Notes: generated by a model from the sequence alone, not told the origin. A stretch of 64,000 bases of DNA from Shinella kummerowiae (GCF_009827055.1 NZ_WUMK01000005.1:461743-525742), one strand, 5' to 3'; counted from the first letter of the stretch, positions 1 to 8,399 are shown. Made by a program: numbers and translations.

Positions 1-636
1 CCGGTCATGTCGAATGTCACCTTCTCGGTGAAGGCAGGCGAATGCGTCGTGCTCGGCGGTCCGTCCGGCATCGGCAAGAGCTCGCTGCTCAAGATGGTCT
101 ATGGCAATTATGCGGTCGATAGCGGCCAGATCCTGATCGAACATGGCGGCCGGTTGCTCGACCTTGCGACCGCTGATCCGCGCACGATCTTGTCGGTGCG
201 CCGGGCGACGCTCGGTTATGTCAGCCAGTTCCTGCGCACCGTGCCGCGCGTCGCAGCCGTCGATGTCGTCGCCGAACCGTTGCTCGGCCGTGGTGTCGAT
301 CCGGCGGAGGCGCGGGCGAGCGCGGAGGCCATGCTGGCCCGTCTCAACCTGCCGCGCGAACTGTGGCAACTGCCGCCTGCCACCTTCTCCGGCGGCGAAC
401 AGCAGCGCGTCAACATCGCCCGCGGCTTCATCACCGATCACCGCATCCTGCTACTCGATGAGCCGACCGCCTCGCTGGACGCAAAGAACCGCGCCGTCGT
501 CGTCGGCATGATCGAGGAGAAGAAGGCGGCGGGCGTCGCCCTTCTCGGCATCTTCCACGACGAGGACGTGCGCGAGAAGGTCGCCGACCGTATTGTCGAC
601 GTCTCCGCCTTTTCGCCGCGAAAGGCTGCCGCATGA
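1..636 (+). CDS. phnL: PhnL, C-P lyase ABC-type ATPase subunit (5' truncated by window edge)
   Basis: ABC-family ATPase of the carbon-phosphorus lyase machinery, which with PhnI, PhnG and PhnH helps make ribose 1-phosphonate triphosphate from phosphonate and ATP. Counting from the Met at base 7, Walker A (GPSGIGKS) is at residues 18-25, the signature SGGEQ at about 128-132 and Walker B (ILLLDEP) at 147-153. The frame is open back to base 1 and encodes Pro-Val before that Met. Pro-Val matches the internal LPVL stretch of E. coli PhnL as I remember it, so the Met at 7 is probably internal and about 22 residues lie upstream of the window. The next gene overlaps its stop by 4 bases. Identity is secure; only the start is unseen. 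Confidence 0.93.
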   Translation, partial: PVMSNVTFSVKAGECVVLGGPSGIGKSSLLKMVYGNYAVDSGQILIEHGGRLLDLATADPRTILSVRRATLGYVSQFLRTVPRVAAVDVVAEPLLGRGVDPAEARASAEAMLARLNLPRELWQLPPATFSGGEQQRVNIARGFITDHRILLLDEPTASLDAKNRAVVVGMIEEKKAAGVALLGIFHDEDVREKVADRIVDVSAFSPRKAAA

Positions 637-1247
637 CCAAATTGTCCGAAACGCCGCTGGTCCACCCGACGGCCATCGTCTCCGATACGGTGCTCGGCCG
701 CTACACCGAGATCGCCGAGAACTGCCGCATCAGCGAAGCCGAGATCGGCGATTATTCCTACATCATGGACGGCGGCTCGGTCTGGTGCGCGACGATCGGC
801 AAGTTCGCCAACATCGCCTCGTCGGTGCGTCTCAACGCCACCAACCACCCGATGTGGCGCGCGACGCTGCACCACTTCACCTATCGCGCCAACGACTACT
901 GGCCCGACGCCGAGCCCGAGAGTGAATTCTTCTCCTGGCGGCGCGAGCATCGCGTCACCGTCGGCCACGATGTGTGGATCGGCCACGGTTCGACGATTTT
1001 GCCGGGTGTCACAATCGGCAACGGTGCTGTCATAGGCTCCGGCGCGGTGGTCACAAAAGACGTCGAACCGTACATGATCGTCGGCGGCGTGGCGGCGAAA
1101 CCGATCCGCGAACGCTTTCCGCGAAACATCGCCGAACGCATGGAAAAACTCGCCTGGTGGGATTGGGATCACGCCCGGTTGCGCGCCGCTTTGGACGACT
1201 TTCGCAAACTTGACGCAGAAGCCTTCCTCAGCCGTCACGACGGCTGA
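633..1247 (+). CDS. Phosphonate-cluster hexapeptide-repeat transferase
   Basis: A 204-residue left-handed beta-helix protein of the hexapeptide acyltransferase superfamily, of the subfamily that recurs inside phn operons. Hexad repeats start near residue 12 ([17 protein letters not shown]). A second block follows near residue 115 ([20 protein letters not shown]), a typical acyl-CoA-binding coil. It overlaps phnL by ATGA, so it is translationally coupled. By context it may acetylate an aminophosphonate or an intermediate, analogous to the GNAT-type PhnO of E. coli. The acceptor cannot be read from the sequence. The family assignment is firm and the substrate is not. Confidence 0.85.
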   Translation: MTKLSETPLVHPTAIVSDTVLGRYTEIAENCRISEAEIGDYSYIMDGGSVWCATIGKFANIASSVRLNATNHPMWRATLHHFTYRANDYWPDAEPESEFFSWRREHRVTVGHDVWIGHGSTILPGVTIGNGAVIGSGAVVTKDVEPYMIVGGVAAKPIRERFPRNIAERMEKLAWWDWDHARLRAALDDFRKLDAEAFLSRHDG

Positions 1248-1284
1248 GCGGGCATGTGCAATGCCGGAAAATCAGGCCTGTGGA

Positions 1285-1324
1285 CTGTAATTTTTCCGAC
1301 ATGAAACTGACATTGCCCCTTCAT
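1285..1324 (+). promoter_or_regulatory. PhoB-box array upstream of phnC
   Basis: Four 7-mers at exact 11-base spacing: CTGTAAT (1285-1291), CCGACAT (1296-1302), CTGACAT (1307-1313) and CCTTCAT (1318-1324). Each resembles the PhoB half-site CTGTCAT (6, 5, 6 and 5 of 7 positions by my count) and the spacers are 4 bases. This is the known geometry of a Pho box (7-4-7 direct repeats), here extended to two contiguous boxes. It lies 75 bases before the phnC start, so phnCDE expression is probably switched on by phosphate starvation. Confidence 0.75.
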
Positions 1325-1399
1325 CAACAGCGTTTACAGCCAGTCCCGAAAACGACATTGCCCGCACGGGCTCACGACTGGAAATTAGAGGGATCCGCC

Positions 1400-2248
1400 A
1401 TGTTCCGACTGAAGAATGTCACCCGCCGTTTTGGCGAGCGTACTGCGGTCGACGATGTGACTTTCGACATCCCGCAGGGCCAGATGGTCGGCGTCATCGG
1501 CCGTTCGGGTGCCGGCAAGTCGACCATGCTGCGCATGATCAACCGCCTTGCCGATCCGAGCGAAGGTTCGATCCATTTCAACGATGTCGAAGTCTCGTCG
1601 CTGCGCGGTTCGGCACTGCGCAACTGGCAGCGCGACTGTGCGATGATCTTCCAGCAGTTCAACCTCGTGCCGCGCCTCGATGTCCTGACCAATGTGCTGC
1701 TCGGCCGCCTCAATCACCGTTCGACCACGCTCAGCATCCTCAACCTCTTTACCCGTGACGAGCGCATCATGGCGATTGCCGCGCTCGAACGCCTCGGCAT
1801 CGAGCAGACGGCGCTTCAGCCAGCGGGTACGCTGTCCGGCGGCCAGCAACAGCGTGTAGCGATTGCCCGTGCCCTGATGCAGAACCCGAAGATGCTGCTC
1901 GCCGACGAGCCGATCGCCTCGCTCGACCCGCTCAACGCCAAGATCGTCATGGACGCGCTGCGCGACATCAACGAGCGCGAAGGCATCACGGTCATCACCA
2001 ACCTGCACACGCTCGACACGGCCCGCGCCTATTGCGAACGCATCATCGGCATGGCGCATGGCCGCGTCGTGTTTGACGGCTCGGCGCGCGAACTCGATGC
2101 CGAGGCGGTGCGCACGATTTACGGCACGGGCGCCGATGGCGCGGAGATCGACGAGAGCCTCACCTCGACGGCGATCCGCAACCCAGCCCGTCAGGACAAC
2201 ATCAAGGAATCCGCCAGCCCGACACCGCTGGCATTGGCCGGGCTCTAG
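1400..2248 (+). CDS. phnC: PhnC, phosphonate ABC transporter ATP-binding protein
   Basis: ATPase of the phosphonate importer PhnCDE, acting on the cytoplasmic face of the inner membrane. It has 282 residues with Walker [10 protein letters not shown] at 34-42, signature LSGGQ at 145-149 and Walker B MLLADEP at 165-171. The frame is open further upstream to 1256, but that stretch crosses the PhoB boxes. The ATG at 1400 has an AGAGGG ribosome site 7 bases before it and starts like the family ([12 protein letters not shown]). The last 35 or so residues form a polar tail beyond the usual end of the ATPase fold. It is first in the phnC-D-E1-E2 transport unit. Confidence 0.95.
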   Translation: MFRLKNVTRRFGERTAVDDVTFDIPQGQMVGVIGRSGAGKSTMLRMINRLADPSEGSIHFNDVEVSSLRGSALRNWQRDCAMIFQQFNLVPRLDVLTNVLLGRLNHRSTTLSILNLFTRDERIMAIAALERLGIEQTALQPAGTLSGGQQQRVAIARALMQNPKMLLADEPIASLDPLNAKIVMDALRDINEREGITVITNLHTLDTARAYCERIIGMAHGRVVFDGSARELDAEAVRTIYGTGADGAEIDESLTSTAIRNPARQDNIKESASPTPLALAGL

Positions 2249-2309
2249 AGCATTTCCAGCAAAAGTGCGTAGCGGTTTTGCGTCCGGAAATGCGTACCAA
2301 ACTCTAGAA
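2243..2309. repeat. Palindromic intergenic repeat between phnC and phnD
   Basis: An imperfect palindrome that begins in the phnC stop codon. The outer arms are GCATTTCC (2250-2257) and GGAAATGC (2286-2293), the inner arms are GCAAAA and TTTTGC, and the flanks carry CTCTAGA on both sides. Its layout fits the short palindromic repeats scattered between genes in rhizobial genomes. In the mRNA it would fold into a long hairpin between phnC and phnD. A related half-copy lies at 5842-5859. Confidence 0.65.
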
Positions 2310-2388
2310 CCCCGCCAGGATCGAACGACCCGCGTAAAGGGTCAGAAAACTTCCAGTCCGGCAAAGCCGGTCAAACAGGAGAGAGACC

Positions 2389-3294
2389 ATGCTGAAGAAA
2401 CTTCTTCTCGGCGCCGTTGCGCTCGTCGCGCTCGCCGGCCACGTCCAGGCTGAAGACCTCAAGGAATTCCGCGTCGGCATCATCGGCGGCGAAAACGAAG
2501 CCGACCGCCTGCGCAACTACCAGTGCCTCGGCGACCACCTGAAGGCCGAACTCGGCTTCGAGAAGGTCTCGTTCTTCCCGGCTGCCGACTATGACGGCGT
2601 CATCCAGGGCCTGCTCGGCGGCACGCTCGACTACGCCGAACTCGGCGCATCTGGCTTTGCCAAGATCTACCTCGCCAAGGCTGACGCCGTCGAGCCGATC
2701 CTGACGACCGTCCAGACCGACGGCTCGACCGGCTACCACTCGATCATGGTCGCCCGCAAGGACAGCGGCATCACCAAGCTCGAAGACCTCAAGGGCAAGA
2801 AGCTCGGCTTCGCCGACCCGGACTCGACCTCGGGCTACCTCGTCCCGCTCGTCACCCTGCCGGAAGCCATCGGCGGCCCGGTCAAGGAATTCTTCGCTGA
2901 AACCGGCTTCGGCGGCGGTCACGAAAACCTCGTCCTCGAAGTGCTGAAGGGCACCTTCGACGCCGGCACGACCTTCGGTTCGGGCGTTGGCGAGTGGAAG
3001 GACGGCTACACGTCCGGCAACCTGCACAAGATGGTCGAGAAGGGCATTCTCGACATGAACGACATCGTCGAACTCTGGAAGTCGCCGCTGATCCCGAACG
3101 GCCCGATCGTCGTTCGCACCTCGATGGCTGACGAGACCAAGGCGAAGTTCAAGCAGTTCATGCTCGACCTGCCGAAGAAGGACGCAGCCTGCTTCTCCGC
3201 CGTCATGGGCGGCGATTTCACCGCGTTCACGGAAGTCAACGTCGACTTCTACAAGCCGATCATCGACGCCCGCAAGGCAACGATCGGCGGCTGA
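2389..3294 (+). CDS. phnD: PhnD, periplasmic phosphonate-binding protein
   Basis: Solute-binding component of the phosphonate ABC importer. It has 301 residues, with a signal peptide (MLKKLLLGAVALVALAGHVQA, cleavage near residue 21-22) and then the PhnD-type fold. Typical segments are FRVGIIGGENEADRL near residue 24 and the ligand-loop region around LGFADPDSTSGY near 140. A strong AGGAGAGAGA ribosome site precedes the ATG. A GC-rich hairpin follows the stop and may keep PhnD in excess over the permeases, as periplasmic binding proteins usually are. Confidence 0.95.
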   Translation: MLKKLLLGAVALVALAGHVQAEDLKEFRVGIIGGENEADRLRNYQCLGDHLKAELGFEKVSFFPAADYDGVIQGLLGGTLDYAELGASGFAKIYLAKADAVEPILTTVQTDGSTGYHSIMVARKDSGITKLEDLKGKKLGFADPDSTSGYLVPLVTLPEAIGGPVKEFFAETGFGGGHENLVLEVLKGTFDAGTTFGSGVGEWKDGYTSGNLHKMVEKGILDMNDIVELWKSPLIPNGPIVVRTSMADETKAKFKQFMLDLPKKDAACFSAVMGGDFTAFTEVNVDFYKPIIDARKATIGG

Positions 3295-3311
3295 TAGCCA
3301 CGCAGACACTG

Positions 3312-3343
3312 GCGCCGGCCGCAACCCGGCCGGCGCTTCGTCA
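3312..3343 (+). terminator. Hairpin after phnD (attenuator or mRNA stabiliser)
   Basis: A perfect 9-bp GC stem, GCGCCGGCC (3312-3320) with GGCCGGCGC (3328-3336), is followed by TTCGTCATTTTT. It lies between phnD and phnE within one transcription unit. Partial termination or protection of the phnD 3' end would raise the ratio of binding protein to permease. Confidence 0.6.
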
Positions 3344-3368
3344 TTTTTGAGCCCAGGCGGAACAGACG

Positions 3369-4331
3369 ATGGCCATGAACACGCTTCACGACGGCTTCAG
3401 CGAGAAGGGCGCTCTGATCGAGCGACACTGGCAAGAGCTGAACGCACGGCGCCGCCTCTATACCTGGCTTGGTCTTGCCATCCTGGCGGTGGCGCTCTCC
3501 GGTTCGCTCTGGTTCGCCAATGAGACGAATGCCGGCAAATTCTTCGACCGGTTGCCCTATCTCTTCGACTTTGTCGGCGACATGGTGCCGCGCGACGGCC
3601 TCGAAGTTTTTCGCGCGCTGTTCGACCTGCCTTCGCCCTATGACGACGGCAGCTTCAAGTACAATTACCCCGAAGGCCGGCTCTATCTCACCGAGAGCTT
3701 CTACATCCCGGAATATTTCCACAAGATGCTGGAGACGCTGAACATCGCGTTGTTCTCCACTATCATCGGCATGTTCTTCGGCTTCCTGCTCTGTTTCCTC
3801 GCCGCCAAGAACCTCGTCGCTAACCGCCTGCTGCGCGGCTTTGTGCGCCGCTTCATGGAAATCCTGCGCGCCTTCCCGGAAGTGGTGCTTGCCGGTTTCT
3901 TCCTCGCCATCCTGTCGCTCGGGCCCCTGCCTGCCGTCATCGCTGTGTCGATCCACACGATCGGCGCGCTCGGAAAACTGTTCTTCGAGGTGGTCGAAAA
4001 TGCGGACATGAAGGCGGAGGAGGGGCTTCGCGCCGTCGGCGCAAGCTGGATCGAGCGCGTCTGGTTCGGCATCGTGCCGCAGGTCCTGCCGAACTTCATG
4101 AGCTACTTCCTGCTGCGTCTCGAAATCAACGTGCGCGCCTCGACCATCATCGGCGCTGTCGGTGGCGGCGGTATCGGCGAGTTGCTGCGTTTGTCGATCG
4201 GCCAGAACCACCAGGCCAAGACGCTTGCCATCGTACTCCTGCTGCTCATCACCATCATCGCCGTCGACCAGTTTTCCGCCTGGCTGCGCCGCAAGCTCGT
4301 CGGCGACCACGCCTTCCGGCTGGCCCAATAG
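3369..4331 (+). CDS. phnE: PhnE1, phosphonate ABC transporter permease
   Basis: Inner-membrane permease of the phosphonate importer, 320 residues. TM1 is at about residues 35-52. A loop of about 70 residues follows, then the BPD-type permease domain. The EAA-like loop that contacts PhnC is EGLRAVGASWIERVWFGIVP, near residues 219-238, followed by the conserved segment IIGAVGGGGIG. It is one of two PhnE proteins; E. coli has one, while rhizobial loci usually carry two that should heterodimerise. Nine bases separate it from phnE2. Confidence 0.93.
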   Translation: MAMNTLHDGFSEKGALIERHWQELNARRRLYTWLGLAILAVALSGSLWFANETNAGKFFDRLPYLFDFVGDMVPRDGLEVFRALFDLPSPYDDGSFKYNYPEGRLYLTESFYIPEYFHKMLETLNIALFSTIIGMFFGFLLCFLAAKNLVANRLLRGFVRRFMEILRAFPEVVLAGFFLAILSLGPLPAVIAVSIHTIGALGKLFFEVVENADMKAEEGLRAVGASWIERVWFGIVPQVLPNFMSYFLLRLEINVRASTIIGAVGGGGIGELLRLSIGQNHQAKTLAIVLLLLITIIAVDQFSAWLRRKLVGDHAFRLAQ

Positions 4332-4340
4332 GAGTGTGCC

Positions 4341-5843
4341 ATGACGACCCTCAATCCCGCACAAATGGATGAGATCGCGGCACGCCATCCGGCCGTCTTC
4401 CACCGCTCGTTCTGGCAGCGTTTTCGCGTGGCATTCATTGCCGGCGGCTTCGTGCTCTACGCGCTCTATTGCTGGTGGTTCTTCGCCATCGGCCATGTGC
4501 TCGGCACGGCCAACTGGAACATCGCCGGCACCTATCTCGCCGACTGGGTGTCCTACGAGGTGCGCCCGGAAGTGACGATCGCGTCCGATGGCGCGATGAA
4601 GCTCACCTATCCACGCTTTTCGCCGCTCGGGCCAAACGCCGAGCCCGATTGGGTGGAAATCGAGCGCGGCATGATGACCCGCACGACGCCGGCAGCAGAT
4701 GCTGCAGGCACGACAGCCAAGAAACCGGCATCCATGGGCTTCATGGGCGCGGGGGCGACGCTCGGTGGTTCAGCCGCCGCGGCAGAAGGTCTTGCGACGG
4801 CGACGACGCGTGAGGAAGAGGTGGTCAAGCGCGCCAAGATCACGCTCAATGCCTCGACGAGCGTGGAGGTCGTACCGGAGCGCGTGACTGTCCAGCACGC
4901 CGGTGAGACGCTGGTCGTCAACATGGGCGGGACGGATATGACAGTCGAGGGCGCGCTTCCGGACTGGGCAACGCAGAAGACACCAGGCCAGAAGATCACC
5001 CTTGCGTTTGGTTTTGCCGGTTGGGGCCAGATCGAGCCGGACGATATCTCAATCCGCAGGCGCTTCCTCGGTTGGGCGAACTTCCTGTTCGACACGAACT
5101 CGCCGTTCCATGGCAAATCGACCTCAGAGGTTATCTCGCTGATCACCTCGGGCGAGCGGATCGACCCAAAACAATCGAACCTCTCGCTCGCCTGGGACAA
5201 CATTCTCTACAATGCGGAATGGCAGCATCTCGATGTCTGGACGAAGCTGCTCCAGACGATCGTCATGGCCTTTGTCGGCACGCTGTTCGCCATGCTGCTG
5301 GCCTTCCCGCTCGCTTTCCTTGCGGCACGCAACATCACGCGCAACTGGATTTCCAATCAGCTCACCAAACGCCTGTTCGACTTCCTGCGTTCGGTCGACA
5401 TGCTGATCTGGGCGCTGTTCTTCACGCGCGCCTTTGGCCCCGGACCGCTGGCGGGCATGTCGGCGATCTTCTTCACGGATACGGGTACGCTGGGAAAACT
5501 CTATTCCGAGGCGCTGGAGAACATTGACGACAAGCAGCGTGAGGGTGTGAAGTCGGTGGGTGCTGCCCCCGTCGCGGTGCAGCGCTATGGCGTGCTGCCG
5601 CAGGTCATGCCGCTCTTTGCTTCTCAGGCACTCTATTTCTGGGAATCGAACACTCGCTCCGCGACCATCATCGGCGCGGTCGGCGCCGGTGGTATCGGCC
5701 TCAAGCTCTGGGAAGCGATGCGCACGAATTCGGACTGGGAGAACGTCGCCTACATGGTGCTGCTGATCCTTATCGTGGTCTTCGTCTTCGACGGCATATC
5801 GAATGCGCTTCGCTCGCGGCTCATGGGCAAGCCTGCGCACTGA
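4341..5843 (+). CDS. phnE: PhnE2, phosphonate ABC transporter permease with large periplasmic insert
   Basis: Second PhnE permease, 500 residues. TM1 is at about 34-55. Some 230 residues follow with no membrane segment, including an Ala/Thr/Gly-rich stretch near 115-155 (TTPAADAAGTTAKKP, then GATLGGSAAAAEG) and a beta-rich part. The permease domain is at about 300-495, with its EAA-like loop near QREGVKSVGAAPVAVQRYGV. The insert is much longer than in PhnE1, and in the membrane topology it would face the periplasm, where it could contact PhnD. The permease identity is clear; the role of the insert is unknown. Confidence 0.92.
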   Translation: MTTLNPAQMDEIAARHPAVFHRSFWQRFRVAFIAGGFVLYALYCWWFFAIGHVLGTANWNIAGTYLADWVSYEVRPEVTIASDGAMKLTYPRFSPLGPNAEPDWVEIERGMMTRTTPAADAAGTTAKKPASMGFMGAGATLGGSAAAAEGLATATTREEEVVKRAKITLNASTSVEVVPERVTVQHAGETLVVNMGGTDMTVEGALPDWATQKTPGQKITLAFGFAGWGQIEPDDISIRRRFLGWANFLFDTNSPFHGKSTSEVISLITSGERIDPKQSNLSLAWDNILYNAEWQHLDVWTKLLQTIVMAFVGTLFAMLLAFPLAFLAARNITRNWISNQLTKRLFDFLRSVDMLIWALFFTRAFGPGPLAGMSAIFFTDTGTLGKLYSEALENIDDKQREGVKSVGAAPVAVQRYGVLPQVMPLFASQALYFWESNTRSATIIGAVGAGGIGLKLWEAMRTNSDWENVAYMVLLILIVVFVFDGISNALRSRLMGKPAH

Positions 5844-5859
5844 GCAGGTCCAGCAAAAG
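5842..5859 (+). repeat. Half-copy of the phnC-phnD palindromic repeat
   Basis: By my count GAGCAGGTCCAGCAAAAG matches the left arm of the 2243-2309 repeat (GAGCATTTCCAGCAAAAG) at 16 of 18 positions and, like that copy, begins at a stop codon. The right arm is missing. It looks like a decayed or partly deleted copy. Confidence 0.45.
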
Positions 5860-5906
5860 ATCCGTGGGGCGGCATGATGCTGCCACACGAATCCCTACAA
5901 GGTCCG

Positions 5907-5927
5907 ATGCCGCCGGTCCGGCGGCAT
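5907..5927 (+). other. Short perfect hairpin between phnE2 and the DUF1045 gene
   Basis: ATGCCGCC (5907-5914) pairs with GGCGGCAT (5920-5927) around a 5-base loop. There is no T-run, so it is not a classical terminator. It may be an mRNA processing or pausing site separating the transport part from the enzyme part of the operon. Confidence 0.35.
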
Positions 5928-5953
5928 TCTCTGAATTGCATAGGAATAAGCCA

Positions 5954-6661
5954 TTGCGTTACGCCCTCTATTTCACCCCGTCCGCAAGCGACCCGCTGAC
6001 CCTTTCCGCCCAGCGCTGGCTGGGGCGCAATGCGTTTACCGGGGCCGCTCTCGAGCAGCCGAGCGTGAACGGACTCGATGGGGCAGCGCTGGCAGGATTG
6101 ACGGCGGATCCGCGCCGCTACGGATTCCATGCCACGATAAAGGCGCCGTTTTCGCTTGCCGAAGGCCGCTCGGAGGCGGAGCTTGTGGCTGAGATCGGCC
6201 GGTTCGTCAGCGAGACCGAGCCGTTCGAAATCCCGGAAATCATCGTCGGCCGCCTCGGGTCTTTCTTCGCTCTGGTGCCGGCAGACGAGTGCGCGCCACT
6301 GCAAGGCTTTGCCGGCGAAGTTGTGCGCCGTTTCGAGCGTTTCCGCGCGCCGCTGACGTCTGCTGATATCGCACGGCGCAAGCCCGATGAACTGACCGCC
6401 ACTGAGCGGCAGAACCTCGTGCAATGGGGGTACCCTTACGTGTTCGATGAGTTTCGTTTCCACATGACTCTGACGGGACGCGTGCCGGCCGAACGCCGCG
6501 ATGCCGTCGAAGGCGTGCTTCTCGATCAATTCGCCGACTTCCACGGCCGCCCGCTGGCCGTCCATGGCCTCGCGCTCTTCCGCGAACAGTCGCGCGGCGC
6601 CGATTTCACCGTCCATTCGCTCTTCCCGCTGGGTGGGGCAGCCAACAGAAAGACCGCCTGA
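5954..6661 (+). CDS. DUF1045 phosphonate-metabolism protein, 2H phosphoesterase type
   Basis: 235-residue protein of the DUF1045 family found in phn operons. Two HxT motifs, His59-Ala-Thr61 (GFHATIKAPF) and His170-Met-Thr172 (FRFHMTLTG), are about 110 residues apart. This is the signature of 2H phosphoesterases such as LigT and RNA cyclic phosphodiesterases. No PhnP is visible in the window. I infer that this enzyme opens the 5-phosphoribosyl 1,2-cyclic phosphate released by C-P lyase, the step PhnP performs in E. coli. The start is the TTG at 5954, with AGGA 8 bases upstream; the open frame extends further but is non-conserved in character. One base separates it from phnM. Confidence 0.85.
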   Translation: MRYALYFTPSASDPLTLSAQRWLGRNAFTGAALEQPSVNGLDGAALAGLTADPRRYGFHATIKAPFSLAEGRSEAELVAEIGRFVSETEPFEIPEIIVGRLGSFFALVPADECAPLQGFAGEVVRRFERFRAPLTSADIARRKPDELTATERQNLVQWGYPYVFDEFRFHMTLTGRVPAERRDAVEGVLLDQFADFHGRPLAVHGLALFREQSRGADFTVHSLFPLGGAANRKTA

Positions 6662-6662
6662 C

Positions 6663-7796
6663 ATGACCCGCGAAACCGTTCTTTCCAATGCCCGCATCGT
6701 GCTTGAGGACCGTATCCTCGACGGCACGCTGGTGTTGCGCGATGGCCTGATCGCCGACATCTCCGAAGGCTCCTCCGCGACCGGCGAAGACATGGAGGGC
6801 GACTTCCTGATCCCCGGCCTCGTGGAACTGCACACCGATCACCTCGAAGCCCACTATTCGCCGCGCCCCGGCGTGCGCTGGGGCCTGACGGCGGCGATCC
6901 AGGCCCATGACGCCCAGGTCGTCACGTCCGGCATCACCACAGTATTCGACTGCCTGCGCATGGGATCGGACGAGGACGGTGGCTTCGAGAAGGGCGAGAT
7001 GCGCGCCATGGCCAGTGCCATCGCCGAAGCGCAGGCCGAAGATCGCCTGCGTGCCGAGCACCTCATTCACTTGCGTTGCGAAGTCTCGACCGACAACGTG
7101 CTGGAGCATTACGAAGAATTCGAGAACGACCCGATGGTCCGCCTCGTCTCGCTGATGGATCACGCGCCCGGCCAGCGCCAGTTCCAGACGCTGGAGCAAT
7201 ATATCCTCTACTACAAGAAGAAGCGCGGCCTGACCGACGATGAGTTCGACGCCTTCTGCAAGCGCCAGCAGGATCTTTCCGCCCGCTACGCCAAGCCGCA
7301 CCGTGATGCGATTGCCGCCTCCTGTGCGGCGCGCAACATCTCGGTCGCAAGCCACGACGATGCGACCTTGGAGCATGTCGAGGAAGCCATCGGCTACGGC
7401 ATTCGCCTCGCCGAATTCCCGACCAGCTTCGAGGCTGCAAAGGCCTCGCATGGTGCCGGCATGAGCGTGCTGATGGGCGCGCCGAACATCGTGCGCGGCA
7501 AGTCGCATTCCGGCAACATCGCCGCCCGCGATCTCGCGAACATGGGCGTGCTCGACGTGTTGTCGTCGGATTACGTGCCGTTCAGCCTGATGCATGCGCC
7601 GTTCATCCTTGCCGATGAGGGCATGGACCTGACCAAGGCGATCGCCATGGTGTCGACGACGCCGGCTCGCACGGTCGGTCTCGATGATCGAGGCGCCATT
7701 GCCAAGGGCCTGCGCGCCGACCTCGTGCGCGTCCGCCGCCCCTCCGGCGTGCCGGTCGTGCGCTCCGTCTGGCGGCAGGGCAAGCGGGTGGCATGA
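6663..7796 (+). CDS. phnM: PhnM, alpha-D-ribose 1-methylphosphonate 5-triphosphate diphosphatase
   Basis: Amidohydrolase-superfamily enzyme that removes pyrophosphate from ribose 1-phosphonate 5-triphosphate, giving the 5-phosphate substrate of the C-P lyase core PhnJ. It has 377 residues, the usual length. The metal-binding motif is His57-Thr-Asp-His60 (VELHTDHLEAH), with later ligands in VASHDDAT near 225 and DVLSSDYVP near 300. The ATG at 6663 follows the DUF1045 stop by one base; the open frame runs back to 6501 inside that gene but is shadow. It overlaps phnN by 4 bases. Confidence 0.95.
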   Translation: MTRETVLSNARIVLEDRILDGTLVLRDGLIADISEGSSATGEDMEGDFLIPGLVELHTDHLEAHYSPRPGVRWGLTAAIQAHDAQVVTSGITTVFDCLRMGSDEDGGFEKGEMRAMASAIAEAQAEDRLRAEHLIHLRCEVSTDNVLEHYEEFENDPMVRLVSLMDHAPGQRQFQTLEQYILYYKKKRGLTDDEFDAFCKRQQDLSARYAKPHRDAIAASCAARNISVASHDDATLEHVEEAIGYGIRLAEFPTSFEAAKASHGAGMSVLMGAPNIVRGKSHSGNIAARDLANMGVLDVLSSDYVPFSLMHAPFILADEGMDLTKAIAMVSTTPARTVGLDDRGAIAKGLRADLVRVRRPSGVPVVRSVWRQGKRVA

Positions 7797-8398
7797 GCAT
7801 GGATGCCGAACAGGTGATCGCGCGGCCGTCGCCTGTGGCGGCGGGCACCATGGTCGTCGTCGTCGGCCCGAGCGGGGCCGGCAAGGACAGCGTGATGTCC
7901 TATGCTCAGCGCCACTTCGCAGACGAGGCGCGCGTGCAGTTCGTGCGCCGCGTCATCACCCGCCCGGCCGATGCCGGTGGAGAGGCGCATGAGGCAATCG
8001 ATGCGGATGGCTTTCGCCAACGCGCGGCCGATGGCGCGTTTGCCGTTTCCTGGGATGCACACGGCTTGTCCTACGGCATTCCGCGCAAGACTCTCGATCA
8101 ATTGGCACAGGGCGTGACGCTGGTCGCCAATGGCAGTCGCTCGGCGCTGCCGGCCTTTGCGGAGGCCTATCCGCGGCTGAAGGTCGTGCTCGTCACCGCC
8201 CGCCCCGACATTCTCGCTGCCCGTCTCGCCGCGAGAGGCCGGGAAAGCACGGAGGCGATCGCCAAGCGGCTTGAGCGCGCCGTGCCGGAAATCGTCGTCT
8301 CGGCCGATACCGTCGTCATCGACAACAGCGGCGCGCTTGAAGCGGCGGGCGGCGCGTTCATCTCGTTGCTCGCCTCGGCGCTGGCGCGCAACGATTAG
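7793..8398 (+). CDS. phnN: PhnN, ribose 1,5-bisphosphokinase
   Basis: Kinase converting ribose 1,5-bisphosphate to PRPP, the last step returning the C-P lyase sugar product to nucleotide metabolism. It has 201 residues with a P-loop GPSGAGKDS at 25-33 and a guanylate-kinase-like fold. RRVITRPADAGGEAHEAI near 60 is the typical substrate segment. It starts at the ATGA overlap with phnM and is the last gene of the phn unit. One base separates its stop from the converging photolyase gene, so no independent terminator fits between them. Confidence 0.94.
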   Translation: MSMDAEQVIARPSPVAAGTMVVVVGPSGAGKDSVMSYAQRHFADEARVQFVRRVITRPADAGGEAHEAIDADGFRQRAADGAFAVSWDAHGLSYGIPRKTLDQLAQGVTLVANGSRSALPAFAEAYPRLKVVLVTARPDILAARLAARGRESTEAIAKRLERAVPEIVVSADTVVIDNSGALEAAGGAFISLLASALARND

Positions 8399-8399
8399 G

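Noticed and set aside
1256..1399. N-terminal extension of phnC to 1256
   Set aside because: It would place the PhoB boxes inside the coding region; the ATG at 1400 has a good ribosome site and the family N-terminus.
2371..3324. Long minus-strand open frames opposite phnD and many other genes (for example 3249-4496, 10810-12939, 16397-18052, 18336-20204, 44982-46583)
   Set aside because: They are antisense shadows caused by high GC at third codon positions; their proteins are Arg/Asp/Gly-rich with no domains, while the opposite strand has clear families.
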